Notes: generated from the sequence alone by a model not told the origin. Positions 37,625 through 48,908 are shown, numbered from the stretch's first letter. The stretch: DNA of 64,000 bases from Sulfitobacter albidus (GCF_018200035.1 NZ_CP073581.1:3377675-3441674), one strand, 5' to 3'. Translations and numbers: made by a program.

Positions 37625-38542
37625 ATGCGAAACGCCCCACCCTCTCCGCCCGCGCAGGACCGTGACACGCCGCAGGGGCTTGCCTTTGCCCTGACGGCCT
37701 ACGTGCTGTGGGGGTTTCTGCCGCTGTATATGAAGATGCTGAGCCATCTGGGGCCGGTCGAGATTGTTGCGCATCGGGTGATCTGGTCGCTGCCGATTGC
37801 CTTGGCGGTGCTGGTGGCCATCGGGCGTACGGCGGCGCTGCGCGAGGCGTTGCGGTCCCCTCGGATGCTGGTGATGGGCTGTGTCACGGCGGCGCTGATT
37901 TCGATCAACTGGGGGATCTATGTCTGGGCCATTTCGGTGGGGCAGACGGTGGATGCGGCGATTGGCTATTACATCAATCCGCTGTTCAGCGTGTTTCTTG
38001 CCGCCGTGCTGCTTGGCGAGCGGTTGAGCCGGGCGCAGCTGGTGGCGATTGCGCTGGCGGGTGTGGCCGTGCTGGTGCTGGTTGTGGATGCCGACCGTCC
38101 GCCCTGGGTCGCGTTCGGGCTGATGCTCAGCTGGGGGTTCTATGCGCTGGCGAAAAAGAGCCTGCCCATCGGGCCCAATCAGGGCTTTGTGCTGGAGGTG
38201 CTGATCCTGCTGGTGCCCGCGCTTGGGTGGGTGGCCTATCTGGGCGCGACCGGCGCGGGTCATTTTGCGGCTGGATCCGCGCGCGATACGTGGTTGTTGC
38301 TGGGCTGCGGCGTGGTCACGGCGGTGCCGTTGATGTGCTATGCCAATGGGGCCAAGCTGATGCGCCTGTCGACCATCGGCGTTTTGCAATACATCGCGCC
38401 GACGATGATTTTCCTCACCGCCGTGTTCGTCTTTGACGAACCGTTCGGGCGGGCGCGGGCGATTGCGTTCCCGCTGATCTGGCTGTCGCTAGTGATCTAT
38501 ACCGGCTCAATGCTGCGGCAGATGCGGGCCGAGCCTAGCTGA
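37625..38542 (+). CDS. RarD-type EamA-family transporter
   Basis: 305 residues with ten membrane segments (two EamA repeats). It shows the RarD-type marks AYVLWGFLPLYMKML near the start, EIVAHRVIWSLP, SINWGIYVWAI and YYINPLFSVFLAAVLLGERL. Members are inner-membrane drug/metabolite transporters; RarD itself is associated with chloramphenicol sensitivity, but the substrate here is unknown. The 3' end overlaps the convergent NTF2-like gene by 8 bases. Confidence 0.88.
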   Translation: MRNAPPSPPAQDRDTPQGLAFALTAYVLWGFLPLYMKMLSHLGPVEIVAHRVIWSLPIALAVLVAIGRTAALREALRSPRMLVMGCVTAALISINWGIYVWAISVGQTVDAAIGYYINPLFSVFLAAVLLGERLSRAQLVAIALAGVAVLVLVVDADRPPWVAFGLMLSWGFYALAKKSLPIGPNQGFVLEVLILLVPALGWVAYLGATGAGHFAAGSARDTWLLLGCGVVTAVPLMCYANGAKLMRLSTIGVLQYIAPTMIFLTAVFVFDEPFGRARAIAFPLIWLSLVIYTGSMLRQMRAEPS

Positions 38543-38945
38543 GCGCGGATTTGTGTTCGGCAAAGGCCGGATCGGCGGCGACGCGGGCGTTCATTGCCGC
38601 GCGCAGGGCGCCGATGGTCTTGTAGGGGCGCATGACGACCTCGAATTCCTGCATAAGCCCGTCGTCGTTGAGGGTGATGAGATCGACGCCCACACAATCA
38701 AGGCCATCCACCTTGCACTGGAATTCAAGCGCCCAGTCGTTGCCCGCGCCCATCACGCGGCGGTATTGAAAATCGGTGAAGACCTGATTGACGTGGGCAA
38801 GCACGGCGCCCACCGCCGCACGCCCGTTCCACGTGGCCCAATAGGTCGGCGGCTGAAAGCGCACATCCTCGGCCATAAGCGCGGGCACACCGTCGTGATC
38901 GTGGGCGAGGACCAGATCGTGGAATTTCTGGATGGTGGGATGCAT
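38535..38945 (-). CDS. NTF2-like/SnoaL-type small protein
   Basis: 136 residues from the ATG at 38945. Cone-fold pattern: a helical N-terminus (IQKFHDLVLAHDHDGVPALM), DVRFQPPTYWATWNGRAAV, then strands ending VDLITLNDDGLMQEFEVVMR. Such domains bind small hydrophobic ligands or act as isomerases/hydrolases; no specific role is visible. It converges with the RarD-type gene and diverges from the RluA gene, 77 bases away. Confidence 0.78.
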   Translation of the reverse strand: MHPTIQKFHDLVLAHDHDGVPALMAEDVRFQPPTYWATWNGRAAVGAVLAHVNQVFTDFQYRRVMGAGNDWALEFQCKVDGLDCVGVDLITLNDDGLMQEFEVVMRPYKTIGALRAAMNARVAADPAFAEHKSALS

Positions 38946-39022
38946 GGGGCTCTCCGTCTGTTGCGCGCAGGATTGCACGGGGCGGGTTGAAAACAAAGCC
39001 CGCGCGCGCGATAGGGGCGGGT

Positions 39023-39669
39023 ATGGACGCCACGTATTCCCCGCCCGACACGCCCTTGAATGTGCTGCATCTGGACGATCAGGTGTTGCTGGTCGACAAG
39101 CCTGCGGGCCTGTTGTCGGTGCCGGGCAAGGGGCCGGATCTGGCCGATTGCCTGCTGGCGCGGGTGCAGGCGGCCTTTGCTGATGCGCTGCTGGTGCACC
39201 GGTTGGACCGCGATACCTCGGGCGTGATGATATTCGCGATGACCCCGCACGCGCAGCGGCATCTGGGACTGCAGTTCGAAAAGCGCATGACCCGCAAGAC
39301 TTATGTTGCCCGCGTCTGGGGCGGCCAGTGGAGAAATCGGGCACGGTGGATCTGCCGCTGATCGTGGATTGGCCGAACCGGCCGCGCCAGATGGTGTGCC
39401 ACGAGACCGGCAAGCCCGCGCAGACCGACTGGCACGTTCTGGGCAGCGACGGGGAAACGTCGCGGATGCGGCTGACGCCGCACACCGGGCGCAGCCACCA
39501 GCTGAGGGTGCACATGCTGGCGCTGGGGCATCCGATCTTGGGCGATCCGTTCTATGCGGAGGGGCCCGCGGCGGAGTATCCGCGGCTGATGCTGCACAGC
39601 CAGGAGCTGCGGTTCAAGCATCCCGATGGCGGGCGGTCGATGAAGCTGCGCGCGGATGTGCCGTTTTGA
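39023..39669 (+). CDS. RluA-family pseudouridine synthase, frameshifted
   Basis: About 216 residues when repaired. It has the catalytic HRLDRDTSGVMIFA motif with the Asp nucleophile, KTYVARVWG, and the C-terminal TGRSHQLRVHMLALGHPILG. The frame breaks at the G run 39318-39321: one more G gives RVWGRPVEKSGTVDLPLIVD. It isomerises uridines in rRNA or tRNA; the short form without S4 domain resembles RluA more than RluC/D. The break looks like an undercall. Confidence 0.87.
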
Positions 39670-39808
39670 GCGCAGGCGCTTGGGGCTGCGGTCGGGATTT
39701 AGGTATTTTTGAAAGGGTGCAGGGGGCTTTGCGCCCTTGTGGTAACGGGGGTTGGGGTTGCGGTGTTGAGTGACTAGGTTTGTAAAAAGATAACGAATGG
39801 AGAGACAC
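39670..39808. other. Intergenic region upstream of the peroxiredoxin gene
   Basis: 139 bases holding the peroxiredoxin promoter. An AT-rich TTTAGGTATTTTTGAAAG stretch (about 39698-39715) stands out in this GC-rich sequence. A hairpin (AGGGTGC with GCGCCCT) lies after it. I could not assign an OxyR or other site. Confidence 0.35.
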
Positions 39809-40462
39809 ATGGCACTGCGCATCAACGATACAATCCCCGATCTTGAGGTCACGACGGATCTGGGCACTTTCAAGCTGCATGACTGGATCGGCGACAGCTG
39901 GGCGATCTTGTTTTCGCACCCGAAGGATTTCACACCCGTGTGCACCACCGAATTCGGGGCGGTGGCGCAGCTGGCCGATGAATGGGAAAAGCGCGGGACC
40001 AAGGTGATCGGCGTTTCCGTCGACGGCGTCGAGGATCACAAGAGATGGAAGGGCGACATCGAGACCGTTGGAGGCTCTGCCGCCGGGTTCCCGATTATCG
40101 CGGATGCGGGGCTGGAGGTGTCCAAGGCGTTCGACATGCTGCCCGCTGAGGCCTATCTGCCAGACGGGCGCACGCCTGCGGACAGTGCCACGGTGCGCTC
40201 GGTGTTCATCATCGGGCCGGACAAGCAGCTGAAGCTGTCGATGACGTATCCGATGACCGTCGGGCGCAACTTTGCCGAGGTATTGCGCGCGCTGGACGGG
40301 TTGCAGACCTCGGCCGGGCGGGGGGTGGCGACACCCGCGAACTGGAACGTGGGCGATGATGTGATCATTCCGGCGACCGTATCGGACGACGACGCCACGG
40401 CAAAATTCGGGGAGTTCACCAAGGTGTTACCCTATCTGCGCACGACCAAGCTGAAGGATTGA
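39809..40462 (+). CDS. 1-Cys peroxiredoxin (Prx6-type)
   Basis: 217 residues. Peroxidatic Cys in DFTPVCTTEFG (about residue 45) with the supporting Thr and the Arg in the later ATVRSVFIIG. The C-terminal extension SAGRGVATPANWNVGDDV is typical of the Prx6 subgroup, and no resolving Cys is seen. It reduces hydrogen peroxide and alkyl peroxides in the cytoplasm. A GGAGAGA site lies upstream. A strong, probably bidirectional terminator follows. Confidence 0.93.
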   Translation: MALRINDTIPDLEVTTDLGTFKLHDWIGDSWAILFSHPKDFTPVCTTEFGAVAQLADEWEKRGTKVIGVSVDGVEDHKRWKGDIETVGGSAAGFPIIADAGLEVSKAFDMLPAEAYLPDGRTPADSATVRSVFIIGPDKQLKLSMTYPMTVGRNFAEVLRALDGLQTSAGRGVATPANWNVGDDVIIPATVSDDDATAKFGEFTKVLPYLRTTKLKD

Positions 40463-40483
40463 TCCGGCCTTTGCAGGGATTGG

Positions 40484-40513
40484 AAAGGCCCGCCGCGACT
40501 GGCGGGCCTTTTG
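40484..40513. terminator. Bidirectional Rho-independent terminator
   Basis: A perfect 11-bp stem, AAAGGCCCGCC with GGCGGGCCTTT, with a 6-base loop. A T tail follows in the plus direction and an equivalent A tract precedes it. It lies between the converging peroxiredoxin and beta-barrel genes and probably ends both. Confidence 0.93.
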
Positions 40514-40517
40514 CGTT

Positions 40518-41207
40518 TCAGAAGTTGAAGCGCACGCCGAAATTGACGTTTGTCGTGTCGATGTCGTCGCTGACCACCCCGGTGAAGCCCGCAGGGCTGG
40601 TACGATCCGAGGTGACGTCGAAATCGCGGATCAGACGTACGTCGCCGAACAGGCTGACGCCGTCCCGCAGCGCATAGCTGGTGCCTGCGATCAGTTGGGC
40701 CGAGAAGTTTGTGCTGCTGTCGTCGACGTTGACCGCGCCGGGTGCGGCCCCGTAGCTGAGGCCCAGATCGGTGCGTGCGACGCCGATGCCTGCGCCGAAG
40801 TAGGGCGTGAAAGCGCCATTGGTACGCACATCTGCGAGGACGTTGGCGAAAAGGCGGGTTGAGGTGATGTCACCGGCGACGTTGTTTTCGGCGTCTGGCC
40901 CGTTGCCGGAGAAGCCCAGGCCATCGACGTTGCTGTCGGAATACGACAGCTCAAGCTCGCCGCGCACGCCGATGGAGGGGGTGGAGAGGCTGGCGATCTC
41001 GGTTCCGAGCGCGATACCGAAGCTGAAGCCGGATCCAAAGTCGGACGTGATGGATTGTTGGCCACCCGGAGGCGTAATGACGCCGCTGAATGTCGGGTCG
41101 CGCAGATCGGAATAACCGCCGAAAACGGTGGCGTAGCTGTCCTGCGCGGCAACACCCGTGGCGCAAAGCGCGACTGTTGCGGCAGTGAAGAGGGAGAGGG
41201 GTTTCAT
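40518..41207 (-). CDS. Outer-membrane beta-barrel protein
   Basis: 229 residues from the ATG at 41207. Signal peptide MKPLSLFTAATVALCATGVA with cleavage before AQDSYATVF. The strands alternate polar and hydrophobic residues, and the protein ends VRFNF with a terminal Phe for outer-membrane assembly. It looks like an OmpW/OmpA-type eight-stranded barrel (FGGYSDLRDP, YFGAGIGVARTDLG). The role is unknown. A candidate FNR/CRP-type palindrome lies about 95 bases upstream of the start. Confidence 0.82.
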   Translation of the reverse strand: MKPLSLFTAATVALCATGVAAQDSYATVFGGYSDLRDPTFSGVITPPGGQQSITSDFGSGFSFGIALGTEIASLSTPSIGVRGELELSYSDSNVDGLGFSGNGPDAENNVAGDITSTRLFANVLADVRTNGAFTPYFGAGIGVARTDLGLSYGAAPGAVNVDDSSTNFSAQLIAGTSYALRDGVSLFGDVRLIRDFDVTSDRTSPAGFTGVVSDDIDTTNVNFGVRFNF

Positions 41208-41298
41208 GGGGCGTCCTTTGCACATGGTTGATGTGCAAGACATGACGCCCCGCGAATGCATTGTCATTTAACGCTTTTTCACGAAGCCGAAGGCAAAA

Positions 41299-41314
41299 CG
41301 TGATGCGGATCACG
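41299..41314. promoter_or_regulatory. FNR/CRP-type inverted repeat upstream of the beta-barrel gene
   Basis: CGTGAT-GCGG-ATCACG, a perfect 6-bp inverted repeat with a 4-base spacer. The GTGAT-N4-ATCAC core is one base per half-site from the FNR consensus TTGAT-N4-ATCAA. It lies 92 bases before the barrel gene start on the minus strand. It could be a regulator site or a small hairpin. Confidence 0.4.
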
Positions 41315-41349
41315 CGAGGGTGATCGAATAAAACGACGCCGGGTGGGAT

Positions 41350-41910
41350 TTAGTGCAGCACCACCCGGGTGCCGTTGGGTACGCGATTATACAGGTCGAT
41401 GACGTGTTCGTTGATCATGCGCACACACCCGTTGGACACGCGCGCCTCGACCGTGCGGGGTTTGGGGGTGCCGTGGATGCGCAGATAGGTGTCGCGCCCG
41501 CCGCGGTAGAGATAGAGCGCGCGCGCGCCCAAGGGGTTTGCCCCACCGCCTGCCATGCCGGCGGCGTGCTGGGCATAGATGTGCGGCTCGCGGCGGATCA
41601 TGGCCTTGGTCGGGGTCCAGCGGGGCCACTCGGCCTTGCGTTTGATGGTGAAAGTGCCCGCCGAATAGCGCTGATCGGTGCCGATGCCCACGGGATAGCG
41701 GATCGCCTCGCCGCCAGGCAGCGTCCAGTAGAGCGCGAATTGGCCCGGGTCGACGTGGATTTCGCCGGGGCGGAATTGGGATTTGATATCCACGATGCGG
41801 GGTTTCAGATGATCCGGCACCACATAGGTGCTGGCAGAGGCGAGAGCCGGACCGGAAAGAGCGGTCGCGGCGCCGGTGGCAAGAAATGTGCGTCGGTTGA
41901 AGAGTGACAT
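41350..41910 (-). CDS. L,D-transpeptidase (YkuD) family protein, secreted
   Basis: 186 residues. The signal starts with a twin-arginine-like SLFNRRTFLATGAATALSG. The YkuD domain has IHVDPGQFALYW near the start, the catalytic His in LRIHGTPKPRTV and the Cys in RVSNGCVRMINEHV. It should act in the periplasm, crosslinking peptidoglycan or attaching proteins to it. It is the second YkuD protein in the window; only this one has a clear export signal. Next on the strand, 142 bases downstream, is the beta-barrel gene. Confidence 0.9.
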   Translation of the reverse strand: MSLFNRRTFLATGAATALSGPALASASTYVVPDHLKPRIVDIKSQFRPGEIHVDPGQFALYWTLPGGEAIRYPVGIGTDQRYSAGTFTIKRKAEWPRWTPTKAMIRREPHIYAQHAAGMAGGGANPLGARALYLYRGGRDTYLRIHGTPKPRTVEARVSNGCVRMINEHVIDLYNRVPNGTRVVLH

Positions 41911-42098
41911 GGCAGTGTCTCCCGTAAAGTTTCGTTCTCAAATCTATTAACGAAAGACTAGCCTAAAGGTTGCATGGCGCGGAGTCGTAAAAACCTAACC
42001 GTGCCGATTGCGCCATAGTCGGATGCATGATGTGCAACTTTTGTGCGCAGTGGGCAGATGTTGTGTGCCGGTATTTTCAGGCCGGCCCGCGAAAGACA

Positions 42099-42127
42099 AA
42101 GGCCCCGAGCGAATCGCCCGGGGCCTT
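42099..42127 (-). terminator. Rho-independent terminator of pnp
   Basis: On the minus strand, AAGGCCCCGGGCGA pairs with TCGCTCGGGGCCTT (14 bp, one G-U pair) with a very short loop, followed by TTTGTCTTT. It lies about 30 bases after the pnp stop. Confidence 0.9.
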
Positions 42128-42156
42128 CGATGATTTTACGCAAGAAGGGGGAGGGT

Positions 42157-44289
<2,133 letters not shown>

Positions 44290-44552
44290 ATCGTATCCTT
44301 GTCGGCCTTTCGGGCCATTAACGTGGGGGGCGTATTCCCCCCGACCGCAGTATCTTTTTTTGACGGCGCTGCGGTCCGGGCGCCGGCTCTCAGATTTCTT
44401 GGCACTACAGCAGATTGCGGTGTTTGGGAAGGGACACGACCGCGCGGTCGGCGGGGGGTTGCGGATACACCCACAGGTTGAGGCTGGGGATTTACCCTCT
44501 CGTTCTGCCCGGGCGCTAGACTGGAAAGGGAATCAGCGGAGGAGGACGTGAA
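44290..44552. promoter_or_regulatory. Divergent region between pnp and a small gene
   Basis: 263 bases containing the pnp leader on the minus strand and the promoter of the small plus-strand gene. The pnp ATG is preceded by AAGGATACGAT. A small hairpin (GGCC with GGCC around GAAA) lies in the pnp leader. No coding sequence is seen. Confidence 0.4.
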
Positions 44553-44780
44553 ATGCGACTGAAGGATAGCGATCCGGAATTGGTTGAAACCCTGCGCGCG
44601 CTGGAACGGCGGGCGGATGCACCCGGGGCGGGGCAGCATCTGCGGTTGCGCGCCGATCTGGGGCGGGTTCTGCAACACGCCATTCAGCGGGGCGATCCGC
44701 TGGTTGACCGGGTGCGGCGCCTGCGTCGCAAGCTCGACGAGGATGCGTTTGACGAGATGTTCGACAATATGCCGATTTAG
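44553..44780 (+). CDS. Small highly charged protein of unknown function
   Basis: 75 residues, rich in Arg, Asp and Glu, with no membrane segment or signal. A very strong ribosome-binding site (GGAGGAGG) 7 bases before the ATG supports it as real. It is predicted to be mostly helical (LVETLRALERRADAP, then VDRVRRLRRKLDEDAFDEM). I do not recognise the family. The stop overlaps the convergent dehydrogenase gene by 4 bases. Confidence 0.65.
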   Translation: MRLKDSDPELVETLRALERRADAPGAGQHLRLRADLGRVLQHAIQRGDPLVDRVRRLRRKLDEDAFDEMFDNMPI

Positions 44781-45811
44781 CGGCTGAAATCGGTGATGAC
44801 GGCGGTGCCGGGCGCGGTGGGGCCGTCCATGGCGTGCAGCTCGGCGCTGGCGCCTGACAGCGGGATCTGGCGTGCGAGCATGGGCGAGATGTCGACCGCG
44901 CCGCGGGCGATCATGTCCAACAGGCGCGGGTATTTCCACGAGGGCATCCCGCGGGTGCCAAAGAACGCCAGTTGCTTGGAATAGATCGCGCGCATGTTGA
45001 TCTCCATCCTGCCGGAGCCTGCGGGCAAGCCGACCTGCACGTGACGGCCCAGCATCCCCAGACAGTCGACCGAGGCATTCGCGGTCTGCGCGATCCCCAA
45101 GGCTTCGACCGAGACATCGGCACCGCCGCCGGTAATCTCCACGATGGCCTGCGCCGCGTTGACCTCGGCCGCGTTGACGGCGGCATCGGCGCCCAGACCC
45201 AGCGCATGGGTCAGCTTTTCGGGCACGACATCGACGACGATCACCCGCGCACCGAGCGATTTGGCGAGCAGCAGCGTGGCAAGGCCGATCCCACCGGTGC
45301 CGTGCACCGCCACCCATTCGCCCGCCTGCACCGCAGCGCGGTCGGTTAGCGCGTGCCACGCTGTCGTGACGCGGCAGCCCAGCCCGGCGGCCAGCGCAGG
45401 CGTGAGCGTGTCGGGCAGGGGTACGAGATTGTGGTCAAAGGGCACGGCGACAAATTCCGCGTAGGCGCCCGGCGTGCCAAAGCCCGGTGTCAGCGCCTGC
45501 GCGCAGGTGTTCGACACGCCGCGCGCGCAGGCCGGGCAATCGCCGCACGACAGGATGAAGGGGGCGATCAGCCGGTCGCCAACGCTGTATTTGGCGCGCG
45601 GCCCTGCGGCCACCACGGTGCCGCAGTATTCGTGGCCGAGGATCTGGCCCGGAAACACCTTTGGATGCCCCCCGACCCATCCGTGATGATCCGAGCGGCA
45701 GACGCCGCAGGCGGCCACCTCAAGCACCACGCCATCCTCGGGGCAGTCGGGGTCTGCAACCTCCTCGATCACGAGGTCTTGGCTAAAACTCTTGATGATG
45801 GCTGCGCGCAT
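44777..45811 (-). CDS. Zinc-dependent alcohol dehydrogenase family protein
   Basis: 344 residues from the ATG at 45811. Catalytic zinc ligands in ACGVCRSDHHGW and GHEYCGTVVAAG; structural zinc site CGDCPACARGVSNTC; Rossmann NAD(P) motif VHGTGGIGLATLLLAKSLGA. It oxidises an alcohol or reduces an aldehyde. The substrate is unknown. It follows the amidinotransferase gene on the same strand by 64 bases, so the two may be co-transcribed. Confidence 0.88.
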   Translation of the reverse strand: MRAAIIKSFSQDLVIEEVADPDCPEDGVVLEVAACGVCRSDHHGWVGGHPKVFPGQILGHEYCGTVVAAGPRAKYSVGDRLIAPFILSCGDCPACARGVSNTCAQALTPGFGTPGAYAEFVAVPFDHNLVPLPDTLTPALAAGLGCRVTTAWHALTDRAAVQAGEWVAVHGTGGIGLATLLLAKSLGARVIVVDVVPEKLTHALGLGADAAVNAAEVNAAQAIVEITGGGADVSVEALGIAQTANASVDCLGMLGRHVQVGLPAGSGRMEINMRAIYSKQLAFFGTRGMPSWKYPRLLDMIARGAVDISPMLARQIPLSGASAELHAMDGPTAPGTAVITDFSR

Positions 45812-45875
45812 GGTGGTCCCTCTCCCCTTCGATGGGGTCAGGGTACACGCATTTGGCGCGCGGCCAAGGGGTGTG

Positions 45876-46990
45876 TCAGGCCGACAGGCTGGGGAAGTAG
45901 TCTTCGCAACCGCCCTCGCGGTAGACATCCGCCGTGCAGCAGTGCAGCCCGCCGCCAAAGGCGTAGGCATCGCGCAGCTCGACCTCGACGACTTCCATGC
46001 CCAGCTTGTCCATCTGTTCGGCCTGATAGACCTCGGATTTTTCGACGCAGACGGTTTTGGGATCAAGGACCAGCACGTTCATCGACAACCACGTCGAGGA
46101 ATAACACAGCGGCGGCGGTGTGTTATGCGCGGGCTGCGCGGCGTCCACGATTTCCCAGCCGTTGTCGTTGTACATCTTGCGCTGTTCTTCGGGCAGGCGG
46201 CGCTGGGGGTTGTTGAGGATCAGACCGGGGCGCAGCGGCGTGAAGGTCGCGTCGATGTGGATGGGATAGGGATCGCCCGGGAAGTTCACCGTGTGCACGC
46301 GGTGATCGGGGAAGTGGCGGCGCAGCCATTCGATGCCCTTGAGGTTGGTGGTGAACCCGTGCTGCACCACCAGATCGCGGCCAAAACGCAGCACATCGGC
46401 GGCGTCGAACAGCGGTTCTTCCTCGGTGGTGACAAAGAACTTCTTGGCCGCCCATTCAAGCCGTTTGGCGTCGCCGATCTTGTCGCTGAGGTAATCGGGG
46501 TGATAGTCGGCATCGGTGAGGCGCGGTTTGGGCGCGGCCTCGTGCCGGAAATTGGGGTCTTCGTCCCAGTATTGCTGCATGAGGGGGCGGTAGTTGAGGT
46601 ATTCGAACCAGCGGCAGCGATAGCTCATCGTCGCCTCCAGGATTTCCGAGCCGACCGTCAGCAGCACGTCGCGCGGCGGCATGCAGCCGAATTGGCTGTC
46701 GGTGTGGAAATCGGGCGTTGTCGCGGGCAGGGAATGGTCGATGGGCGTGGGCCGGTCCACCCGGATGCCGCGCGCTTCGAGCTGGCCCGCAAAGGTGTCG
46801 AGCAATTCGTTCGCGCGGTCGATGGTTTCCTGCGGGCGACGGCCCCATTGGCCGCGCATGTCGCTGTCCTCGGGCACTTTGGCATCTAGCGCGGGCTCTT
46901 CGGGGGGATGTGGCAATCATCGGCACGGCCCACGATGACGTGGCGCAGGGGATCCCATTCGTTCCAGCTGTTGACGATTGTTTTGGTCAT
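45876..46990 (-). CDS. Glycine amidinotransferase (AGAT-type), frameshifted near the start
   Basis: About 371 residues once repaired. The native start at 46990 (AGGGAGG site upstream) gives TIVNSWNEWDPLRHVIVGRA. The frame is then lost at the G run 46902-46907 (C run on the coding strand); one more base joins DDCHIPP to EEPALDAKV. The rest closely follows vertebrate AGAT: GRDLVVQ with the catalytic Asp, HIDATF with the catalytic His, WLSMNVLVLD, and the nucleophile Cys in GGGLHCCTADVYREG. AGAT moves the amidino group of arginine to glycine, giving guanidinoacetate and ornithine. The acceptor here is unproven. A divergent amidase gene lies 92 bases away. Confidence 0.86.
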
Positions 46991-47082
46991 GGTGGCCTCC
47001 CTGCCTGTTCGGGCGAATCCGTAGGGCGATTTGCGCGGGCGTGCAAGCCGTGCAACGCTGCGCGGAACGCAGGAGGGATGCG

Positions 47083-48480
47083 ATGGAAATCTGGGAACGG
47101 GACGGCAGCACGGTGGCGGCGATGATCGCGGCGGGCGAGGTCAGCGCGCGGGAGGTAACTGAGGCCACGTTGGCGCGCATGGATGCGGTCAACGGGGCAA
47201 TCAACGCGGTGGTGGCACGTGATGACGCGGCGGCGCTGGCGGCGGCTGTGGCGGTGGACGCGGCGCGGGCGCGCGGGGAAGCGTTGGGGCCGATGGCAGG
47301 CGTGCCGGTGACGACCAAGGAGAACGTCGATCAGGCCGGGTTTGCCACCACCAACGGGTTGCGGGTGCAAAAGGATCTGGTGGCCGAGCGGGACAATCCG
47401 GTTGTGGCCAACCTCAAACGCGCGGGCGCGGTGGTCGTCGGGCGCACGAATACCCCCGCCTTTTCGCTGCGCTGGTTCACGCGCAATTCGCTGCGTGGCC
47501 ATACCCGCAATCCGCATAACGCGGCGATCACGCCGGGCGGATCGTCGGGCGGGGCGGCGTCGGCCACGGCGGCGGGGATCGGTGCGGTGGGTCACGGGAC
47601 AGATATCGGCGGATCGATCCGCTATCCGGCCTATGCCTGCGGGTTGCAGGGGATCCGGCCCACGCTGGGCCGGGTGCCTGCGTGGAACCCGTCGTCGCCC
47701 GACCGGCACATCGGGGCGCAGCTGATGGCGGTCTCGGGGCCGCACGCGCGGTCGGTTGCGGATCTGCGGCTGTCGCTGGCGGCGATGGCGGTGCCGGATC
47801 TGCGCGACCCCTGGCAGGTGCCCGCGCCTTTGGTGGGGGGCGACTACCCTCGACGCGCGGCGCTCTGCGTGACGCCCGAAGGGCTGGCGACCGATCCGCT
47901 GGTCGAGGGGGCGTTGCGCGATGCGGCGGCGCGCTTGATCGACGCGGGCTGGCACGTGGATGAGGTGGACTGCCCGCCGCTGCGCGCGCCCGCCCGCTGT
48001 CAGGCGCAGCTGTGGCTGGCGGAAATGGTGCGCGGGGCGGCGGAGGCCTTTGTGCAGGAGGACGACCCGGATGCGATCCATGTGCTGGCCGAGATGCACA
48101 AGCTCACCCCCGTGCCGGACCTCAATAAAGTGCTGGACGCGATGCAGGCGCGGGTGGGGTTCCTGCGGGAGTGGCAGGAATTCCTCGCGACCTATCCGGT
48201 GGTGATCCTGCCGAATTCGGCGGAGCCGCCGTTTCCCGACCTGTTGGATCTGACGGAATTCCCGCGGGTGATCGAGGCGCAGCTGACGCAGGTGGGGCTG
48301 CCGTTGATGGGGCTGCCGGGGCTGTCGGTGTTCACCGGGTTTGGGCAAAGCGCGCAGGGCCGCGTGCCGCTGGGTGCGCAGCTGGTGGGGCCGCGGTTTC
48401 GCGAGGATATCCTGTTTGACGCCGCAGAGGCGATCGAGGCGCGCGGCCCCGCGATCGAAATCGCGACGCCCGTATCCTAG
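47083..48480 (+). CDS. Amidase-signature family enzyme (second)
   Basis: 465 residues from the ATG at 47083, with an AGGAGGG site. The triad is visible: Lys in VPVTTKENVDQAG, cis-Ser in GGSSGGAASATAAG, nucleophile Ser in GTDIGGSIRYPAYACG. It is divergent from the amidinotransferase and may hydrolyse a related amide, but no substrate can be deduced. It is not close to the amidase at 16223. The stop overlaps the convergent secreted protein by 4 bases. Confidence 0.88.
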   Translation: MEIWERDGSTVAAMIAAGEVSAREVTEATLARMDAVNGAINAVVARDDAAALAAAVAVDAARARGEALGPMAGVPVTTKENVDQAGFATTNGLRVQKDLVAERDNPVVANLKRAGAVVVGRTNTPAFSLRWFTRNSLRGHTRNPHNAAITPGGSSGGAASATAAGIGAVGHGTDIGGSIRYPAYACGLQGIRPTLGRVPAWNPSSPDRHIGAQLMAVSGPHARSVADLRLSLAAMAVPDLRDPWQVPAPLVGGDYPRRAALCVTPEGLATDPLVEGALRDAAARLIDAGWHVDEVDCPPLRAPARCQAQLWLAEMVRGAAEAFVQEDDPDAIHVLAEMHKLTPVPDLNKVLDAMQARVGFLREWQEFLATYPVVILPNSAEPPFPDLLDLTEFPRVIEAQLTQVGLPLMGLPGLSVFTGFGQSAQGRVPLGAQLVGPRFREDILFDAAEAIEARGPAIEIATPVS

Positions 48481-48857
48481 CCCGGGATCTGCACGTGGAG
48501 CCGCGTCATTTGCCCGTCGGGCGTGGCGTAGACCGTCACAAAGACAAAGGCGCCCTGCGTCACGATCCGTTTTGCGGCCCAATCGGGCATCTGCACCAGC
48601 GAAGGGATTGCCGCGCGCTGCCCACGCGCGCCAAACCACGGATCACCCTGATCGCCCTGCTGACGGATGCCAAAGCGGTGATAATTCGCGCGGTCCTGCG
48701 CGAGGATCGCGCCTGCGCTGGTCAGCCGCTTGCCACTGGAATTGACAAGGTCCTGGGGGCCGATCATCGCGGTGTAGCTGCCGATCTTGCGCTCTTGCGC
48801 GGCGGCGGCACCGGCGGAAAGGGCAAGGGCGGTGAGGGCGGTGAGAAAGAATTTCAT
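48477..48857 (-). CDS. Small secreted protein of unknown function
   Basis: 126 residues. Clear signal peptide MKFFLTALTALALSAGAAAA cleaved before QERKIGSY. The mature protein (SYTAMIGPQDLVNSSGKRL, then ILAQDRANYHRFGIRQQGD) has no Cys and no motif I recognise. It is predicted to be periplasmic. It sits between rpsO and the second amidase. Confidence 0.72.
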   Translation of the reverse strand: MKFFLTALTALALSAGAAAAQERKIGSYTAMIGPQDLVNSSGKRLTSAGAILAQDRANYHRFGIRQQGDQGDPWFGARGQRAAIPSLVQMPDWAAKRIVTQGAFVFVTVYATPDGQMTRLHVQIPG

Positions 48858-48908
48858 CGTGAAAGAGCCTTTGAAAATAGAGTGAGGCCCTAAGCGTAGC
48901 GCAAAGAA

